Part shown: positions 59,771 to 64,000 of the stretch, piece after piece
Position numbering within the stretch: position 1 is the first letter of the stretch
Layout of the letters: every line of letters begins with the position of its first letter
NCBI GenBank assembly: GCA_964631865.1
Contig: CAZWAK010000019.1
Span: forward strand, 7,766-71,765
Length of the DNA: 64,000 nucleotides
Reading direction: 5' to 3'
Origin: JAFDVL01 sp964631865
GTDB taxonomy: Bacteria; Acidobacteriota; Blastocatellia; RBC074
Notes under the pieces: model-generated
Told to the model about the DNA's origin: nothing
Database searches by the model: none
The model's input: only the letters and a program-made list of their open reading frames with translations
Program-made: the position numbers and the translations under genes

Positions 59771-60877
59771 TTGGCAACAGTAACGATGAAAGAATTGCTC
59801 GAAGCTGGCGTTCACTTCGGGCACCAGGTGCGACGCTGGAATCCGAAGATGAAGGAATATATCTTCGGTGAACGCAACGGCATTTACATCATTGACCTGC
59901 AAAAGACGCAGCGCATGTTCAAGGAGGCGTTGAAATACGTCACGAACCTGGCGAGCGAAGGCAGCGACAAGATTTTCCTGTTCGTCGGCACGAAGCGACA
60001 GGCCCAAGATGCGATCAAAGAAGAAGCGTTGCGCTGCAATCAGTATTACATCAATCAACGCTGGCTCGGCGGCTTGTTGACAAACTTCCAGACGATTCAG
60101 AAGTCCATCAAACGCTACAAAGAAATCGAAGCGATGCAGGCCGACGGGCGCATTGAGCAATACGCCAAGAAAGAACGCTTGCAGATCGAGCGCGAGCGGC
60201 TGGCGTTGGAGAAAAACCTTTCGGGCATCAAAGAAATGCGCCGCTTGCCCGATGCGATCTTCATCATTGACACGAACAAAGAAGAGATCGCGGTCAAAGA
60301 AGCGAATCGGCTCAACATTCCTGTGGTCGCCGTCGTAGACACGAATTGCAATCCTGACGGCATCACGCAAATCATTCCGGGCAACGATGATGCGTTGCGC
60401 GCGGTGCGACTCTTTGCCGCCCGCATTGCCGATGCCATCGTGGAAGGCCAAGCCGTCGCGCAAGCGAAAGAAGCCGAAGAGGCAGCGATGCGTGCCGAAC
60501 AGGGCGTAACGATGGAGCAAGCGGCTCCGCGTGAACGTCGTCCGCGTGGGGAACGCGGCGAGCGCGGAGACCGAGGCGAACGTCGTGATCGGGGTGATCG
60601 CGGAGATCGCGGGGATCGCCGTCCGCGTGGAGATCGTCCGCCGCGTCGGGAACGCACGGAGGCCCCTGCTGTAACGACGGCAGCACCTACAGTTGCGGCT
60701 GAAACAACGGCGGCAGCGCCCGTCGAAACCATTGCTCCGACACCGGCTCCAGTTGTGGCAGAAGCTGCCGCAGAAGCGGTGGCCGCGCCCAGCGCCGCGC
60801 CGCTTGAAGCGGCTCCGACGGAAGCCGCGGAAGCCAGCGCCGCCGCACCGGAAACGTCTGAAACGAATGCAGCGTAG
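59771..60877 (+). CDS. rpsB: ribosomal protein S2 with a long low-complexity C-terminal tail
   Basis: S2 is a 30S protein; its core is 1-250 here, with MKELLEAGVHFGHQ, WNPKMKEYIF, NQRWLGGLLTNFQTI and DAIFIIDTNKEEIAVKEA. The full length is 368, against 230-270 normally. The extra about 110 residues begin with Arg/Gly/Asp-rich repeats (RGERGDRGE and RGDRGDRGDRR words, about 255-300), then an Ala/Pro/Thr/Glu-rich end. The frame is uninterrupted. The start is TTG at 59771, with GAGGAGAA upstream. A terminator follows the stop. Confidence 0.97.
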   Translation: MATVTMKELLEAGVHFGHQVRRWNPKMKEYIFGERNGIYIIDLQKTQRMFKEALKYVTNLASEGSDKIFLFVGTKRQAQDAIKEEALRCNQYYINQRWLGGLLTNFQTIQKSIKRYKEIEAMQADGRIEQYAKKERLQIERERLALEKNLSGIKEMRRLPDAIFIIDTNKEEIAVKEANRLNIPVVAVVDTNCNPDGITQIIPGNDDALRAVRLFAARIADAIVEGQAVAQAKEAEEAAMRAEQGVTMEQAAPRERRPRGERGERGDRGERRDRGDRGDRGDRRPRGDRPPRRERTEAPAVTTAAPTVAAETTAAAPVETIAPTPAPVVAEAAAEAVAAPSAAPLEAAPTEAAEASAAAPETSETNAA

Positions 60878-60903
60878 TTGAAACAATTACGACCACATCG
60901 AAT

Positions 60904-60943
60904 GGCGTAGCCGTGCAGCAAGACATTGGCTACGCCGTTTTTC
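60904..60943 (+). terminator. rho-independent terminator after rpsB
   Basis: GGCGTAGCC (60904-60912) and GGCTACGCC (60928-60936) form a 9-bp stem with a 15-base loop, followed by GTTTTT. It lies 26 bases after the rpsB stop. This implies that tsf has its own promoter or depends on readthrough. Confidence 0.8.
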
Positions 60944-60964
60944 TAACTTGGCAATTATTTTTTT

Positions 60965-61075
60965 GCCACGAATTACACGAATTGCCACGAATGAACCAGA
61001 GAAGATCGCTTGGCAACCGATAAGGTCGTTGCTGATGAAAGATTGAATTCGTGATCATTCGTGTGAATTCGTGGC
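60965..61075. repeat. inverted repeat of the CACGAATTACACGAAT family before tsf
   Basis: GCCACGAATTACACGAATT (60965 on) pairs with AATTCGTG..CATTCGTGTGAATTCGTGGC ending at 61075. The stem is about 25 bp with a 55-base loop. It ends 16 bases before the tsf ATG, overlapping the leader. No clear promoter was seen in this spacer. Confidence 0.85.
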
Positions 61076-61091
61076 TGATACGGAGGAAACA

Positions 61092-61754
61092 ATGGAAGTT
61101 ACCGCAACAATGATTAAGGCTTTGCGCGACAAAACGGGCGCGGGCTTCGGCGATTGCAAAACCGCTTTGGTCGAAGCGGAAGGCAATGAAGAGAAAGCTA
61201 TCGAAGTGCTGCGCAAACGCGGTCTCGCGCAAGCGGCCAAACGCGCCGGGCGCATCGCCGCAGAAGGCGTCGTCGGTTCCTACATTCACATGGGTGGCAA
61301 GGTCGGCGTGTTGGTCGAAGTGAATTGCGAGACCGATTTCGTTGCGCGCACCGAAGCGTTCCAGCAATTCGTCAAAGATGTGGCGATGCACATTTGCGCT
61401 TCCGAACCGCGCTACGTGACGAAAGAAGAAGTGCCCGCCGCCGAGATCGAAAAAGAACGCGAGATCGCGCACGGACAAGCGATGGCTGATCCGAAGAACG
61501 CGAACAAGCCCGCCAACATTATCGAAAAGATGGTCGAAGGTCGCCTCTCGAAATACTTCACCGAAGCCGTGTTGCTCGAACAACCATTCGTCAAAGATCA
61601 AAGCATCACGATTGGCGAACTCGTGTCCAAGCTGACGGCGGAGACCGGCGAAAAGGTTTCCATCCGTCGCTTTACCCGCTACAAAATGGGCGAAGGTCTG
61701 GAGAAGAAATCGGAAGATTTCGCCGCTGAAGTCGCTGCGGCAATCCAACAATAA
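61092..61754 (+). CDS. tsf: elongation factor Ts
   Basis: EF-Ts exchanges nucleotide on EF-Tu. The 220-residue protein has the N-terminal UBA-like part (MIKALRDKTGAGFGDCKTAL) and the core with VLVEVNCETDFVAR. It is one of the shorter EF-Ts forms, with a reduced second core subdomain. The ATG at 61092 follows CGGAGGAA and is preferred to the GTG at 61071. It lies between rpsB and pyrH, the common bacterial order. Confidence 0.97.
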   Translation: MEVTATMIKALRDKTGAGFGDCKTALVEAEGNEEKAIEVLRKRGLAQAAKRAGRIAAEGVVGSYIHMGGKVGVLVEVNCETDFVARTEAFQQFVKDVAMHICASEPRYVTKEEVPAAEIEKEREIAHGQAMADPKNANKPANIIEKMVEGRLSKYFTEAVLLEQPFVKDQSITIGELVSKLTAETGEKVSIRRFTRYKMGEGLEKKSEDFAAEVAAAIQQ

Positions 61755-61767
61755 TGTGCCTGAAGTT

Positions 61768-61824
61768 CTGGGGCAGAAGCATTTCAAATCTCCAATCTCA
61801 AATTTGAAAGCTTCCTGCCCCCAG
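61768..61824. repeat. nested inverted repeat in the tsf-pyrH spacer
   Basis: CTGGGGCAGAAGC (61768-61780) pairs with GCTTCCTGCCCCCAG (61810-61824). Inside, ATTTCAAAT pairs with ATTTGAAA. The inner words (AAATCTCCAATCTCAAATTTG) are the family also present before kdpB (61-91), before kdpC (2318-2339) and before rlmN (63393-63420). Confidence 0.75.
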
Positions 61825-61836
61825 CCCCTCCCATTT

Positions 61837-62622
61837 ATGGCGAAAACAAAACCCAACAAACAACCCGCGTACAAACGCATCCTCCTCAAAATCAGCGGCG
61901 AAGCGTTGATGGGCGAAGTCAGCTACGGCATTGACCCGAAAGTCATTCACCGCCTCGCGGGCGAAGTCAAAGAAGTCGCGCAGCTCGGCGTCGAAGTTGC
62001 ACTCGTGGTCGGCGGCGGCAACATCTTTCGCGGGATGAAAGCGAGCGCCGCCGGGATGGATCGTGCGTCGGGCGATTACATGGGCATGCTGGCGACGGTG
62101 ATGAATGCGATTGCGTTGCAGGACGGTTTGGAAAAAGCGGGCTGCTTCACGCGCGTGATGTCGGCGATTGAAATGCGCGAAGTCGCCGAGCCGTTTATCC
62201 GCCGCCGCGCCGTGCGTCACCTGGAAAAACGCCGCATCGTGATTTTTGCCGCCGGGACGGGCAATCCGTATTTCACCACGGATTCTGCCGCCGCGTTGCG
62301 TGCGCTTGAAATCAAGGCCGACGTGATTATGAAGGCCACGAGCGTGAGCGGTATTTACACGGCTGACCCGCGCAAAGATGCAACCGCGACGAAGATTGAT
62401 GAGTTGAGTTACATGCGTGTCTTGCGCGAGGAATTGCAAGTGATGGATGCGTCGGCGATTTCGCTGTGCAAAGACAACGGCTTGCCGATCATCGTGTTCG
62501 ATATGACCGTGCCGGGCAACATCAAGCGCGTGGTACTGGGCGAAAAAGTCGGTTCCATCGTACACGCGATCAACGATTTCCCGGAACTCAAAGGAACAGC
62601 CGCCAAATCAGGGCGTAAGTAA
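61837..62622 (+). CDS. pyrH: UMP kinase
   Basis: PyrH phosphorylates UMP to UDP with ATP for pyrimidine nucleotide synthesis. The 261-residue hexameric enzyme has KRILLKISGEALMG, VVGGGNIFRG, MDRASGDYMGMLATVMNAIAL, and KATSVSGIYTADP with DMTVPGN. The ATG at 61837 (MAKTKPNK) is chosen; the longer frame from 61756 runs through the hairpin and is not PyrH-like. No ribosome site is clear, so translation may depend on tsf or on the structure. frr follows after 15 bases. Confidence 0.97.
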   Translation: MAKTKPNKQPAYKRILLKISGEALMGEVSYGIDPKVIHRLAGEVKEVAQLGVEVALVVGGGNIFRGMKASAAGMDRASGDYMGMLATVMNAIALQDGLEKAGCFTRVMSAIEMREVAEPFIRRRAVRHLEKRRIVIFAAGTGNPYFTTDSAAALRALEIKADVIMKATSVSGIYTADPRKDATATKIDELSYMRVLREELQVMDASAISLCKDNGLPIIVFDMTVPGNIKRVVLGEKVGSIVHAINDFPELKGTAAKSGRK

Positions 62623-62637
62623 GAAGGAGCCTTTCGT

Positions 62638-63195
62638 ATGATTAAAGAAGTTGCCAATGAAACCAAAACGCGGATGGAACATACGATAGAAGATTTCCGC
62701 AAGAAGCTCACGAGCATTCGCACCGGACGCGCCTCCACTGGGTTGCTCGACAACATTCACGTCGAATATTACGGCTCGCAAATGCCGCTCAATCAGGTCG
62801 CCACGATTCACGCGCCCGAAGCGGCGATGCTGACCGTGCAACCGTTTGACCCTTCGATGATCAACACGATTGAGAAAGCGATTCGCACGTCCGATCTCGG
62901 CATCAATCCGTCGAATGATGGCAAGTTGATTCGCCTGCCGATTCCGCCGCTGACCGAAGAGCGCCGCAAACACATGGTGAAAGGCATTCACGAGCTGGCG
63001 GAAGATCACAAAACCGCCGTGCGCAACATTCGCCGCGACGCGAACGACAAGCTCAAAAAGGCGCTCAAAGACAAAGTGATTTCCGAAGACCTGGAAAAAG
63101 ACGGCCTCGATCAAGTGCAGAAACTGACCGATCAGTTCGTCGCCAAGATCGCGGAACTCGGCAAACACAAAGAAGACGAAATCATGAAGGTGTAG
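62638..63195 (+). CDS. frr: ribosome-recycling factor
   Basis: RRF splits post-termination ribosomes with EF-G. The 185-residue protein has the typical start (TKTRMEHTIEDFRKKLTSIRTGRAS), LLDNIHVEYYGSQMPLNQVA and the helical bundle ending LGKHKEDEIMKV. Length and pattern are standard. AAGGAG lies eight bases before the ATG. pyrH and frr are probably co-transcribed. The usual next genes (uppS, cdsA) are absent, replaced by a tRNA gene. Confidence 0.98.
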   Translation: MIKEVANETKTRMEHTIEDFRKKLTSIRTGRASTGLLDNIHVEYYGSQMPLNQVATIHAPEAAMLTVQPFDPSMINTIEKAIRTSDLGINPSNDGKLIRLPIPPLTEERRKHMVKGIHELAEDHKTAVRNIRRDANDKLKKALKDKVISEDLEKDGLDQVQKLTDQFVAKIAELGKHKEDEIMKV

Positions 63196-63232
63196 CGATT
63201 GCGGATTGTGGAATGCGGATTGAAAATCACCT

Positions 63233-63258
63233 GCGCCGCATTGCCTCACGGGCGCTGT
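63233..63258 (+). terminator. weak candidate terminator after frr
   Basis: GCGCC (63233-63237) and GGCGC (63251-63255) form a short stem with a 13-base loop, followed by TGTTTTG. The stem is only five pairs and the T-run is broken, so the call is tentative. Confidence 0.3.
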
Positions 63259-63306
63259 TTTGTTAGCATCTGCGACAGACAAGCTTTGATAGTTTTGACA
63301 AAGTGA

Positions 63307-63381
<75 letters not shown>

Positions 63382-63432
63382 ATTCTTCTCGCTAATCTCC
63401 CATCTCAAATTTCAAATCCTTTTCCCCTAGGC

Positions 63433-63438
63433 TACAAT
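63433..63438 (+). promoter_or_regulatory. candidate -10 box directly before rlmN (possible leaderless mRNA)
   Basis: TACAAT lies seven bases before the GTG at 63446. If used, transcription would begin at or near the start codon. No clear -35 box is seen, and no ribosome site separates it from the GTG. Confidence 0.3.
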
Positions 63439-63445
63439 CGCCTGC

Positions 63446-63994
63446 GTGAACCTTCTGCTCGGACAAACCGAAAATGAATTGATCGCGCTCGCACAATCGC
63501 TCGGCGAAAAACCATTTCGCGGCAAGCAGCTTTATCAGGCGATTTATGCGCGCCGCACGCTTGATCTGAACGCGATCACTGAACTCGCCAAGCCATTGCG
63601 CGAAAAACTCAACGAAACCTGCCGCATCACCGAAACGACTATCGCCAATATGTTTTCTTCGAGTGATGGCACGCGCCGGTATTTGCTTCACCTCGGTGAC
63701 GGCAAAGAAGTCGAAGCCGTCTTCATTCCCGAAGAACACCGCGACACGATTTGCATTAGTTGTCAGGTTGGTTGCGCCGTCGGCTGCAAGTTTTGTATGA
63801 CCGCGCAACTCGGCATCAAACGCAACATGACCGCCGGCGAAATCGTCTCGCAAGTCATTCTTGTTTTGAATGAAGTCTACGGCGCAGGCGCGGCCACGCC
63901 GCACGGCACGAACCTCGTATTTATGGGCATGGGCGAGAGCTTTTTGAATTACGACGAAGTAGGCTGCGCCACAGCACCGCCCAGAGCTCGGTGA
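63446..63994 (+). CDS. rlmN: RlmN, 23S rRNA/tRNA adenine-C2 methyltransferase (5' part, frame lost near the window end)
   Basis: RlmN is a radical SAM enzyme that methylates A2503 of 23S rRNA and A37 of some tRNAs. The visible part has the N-terminal helical domain (about 1-85) and the radical SAM motif CAVGCKFC within CISCQVGC..MTAQLG, then NLVFMGMGESFLNYDEV. RlmN proteins are usually about 350 residues. Here the frame closes at 63994 after 182, and homology ends abruptly after NYDEV (about 63961). The usual GMGEP reads GMGES. The last bases may be a frameshift, a local rearrangement or an assembly join. The start is GTG at 63446. Confidence 0.85.
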   Translation: MNLLLGQTENELIALAQSLGEKPFRGKQLYQAIYARRTLDLNAITELAKPLREKLNETCRITETTIANMFSSSDGTRRYLLHLGDGKEVEAVFIPEEHRDTICISCQVGCAVGCKFCMTAQLGIKRNMTAGEIVSQVILVLNEVYGAGAATPHGTNLVFMGMGESFLNYDEVGCATAPPRAR

Positions 63995-64000
63995 AGCCGT

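Overview
The window reads as a chromosomal segment of an acidobacterium, probably a member of the Blastocatellia. The main clue is the C-terminal domain of the dioxygenase at 33790-35367, which matches the acidobacterial TIGR03437 type. Four putative Tat-exported enzymes, dispersed hairpin repeats in most spacers, and a mix of ATG, GTG and TTG starts fit that view. The assignment is an inference; no rRNA is present. I saw no transposase, prophage or CRISPR array.

Layout. 1-4083: the end of kdpA, then kdpB, kdpC and a short kdpD lacking a histidine kinase module (high-affinity K+ uptake). 4252-31523: a defence and envelope block. It holds two GAF-containing sigma-54 activators, a TolC/adaptor/RND efflux system, an ECF sigma factor, two STAS-like proteins, and a second efflux system of the YbhGFSR type (TolC, HlyD-like adaptor, fused double ABC ATPase, two permeases). 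A CpxA/CpxR-like two-component pair follows on the opposite strand (31462-33575). 33790-43763: exported oxidoreductases and sugar-acid enzymes, an AlkZ/YcaQ-like protein, an M16 peptidase, a lipoprotein and an ACS-type MFS transporter. 43927-55582, minus strand: a Ser/Thr kinase remnant, a KirBac-like channel, purU, a methyltransferase, and a DUF4922 / GT2 / DUF1460 / giant TPR-C39 group. 55870-58481: a two-subunit molybdenum hydroxylase. 58738-63994: translation genes rplM-rpsI-rpsB-tsf-pyrH-frr, a tRNA-Gly and the start of rlmN.

The strongest unexplained signal is regulatory. Three near-consensus sigma-54 promoters (7454, 18401, 23045) each lie about 100-130 bp downstream of a pair of short palindromes built on the frame GCC(C/G)ACAT..(G/C)GGC. 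Two of the three sites directly follow a sigma-54 activator gene, and the two activators have almost the same Fis-type DNA-binding helix. The arrangement predicts one circuit driving RND efflux with its surface proteins, the ECF sigma/STAS genes, and the zinc-ribbon/STAS/ABC-efflux genes.

The second broad signal is that most spacers hold a long, often nested, inverted repeat made of short repeated words. A separate 19-nt palindrome family (CGCGATTTG-C-CAAATCGCG) sits just upstream of four start codons and is amplified to four tandem 35-bp units between the ABC ATPase and its permease gene.
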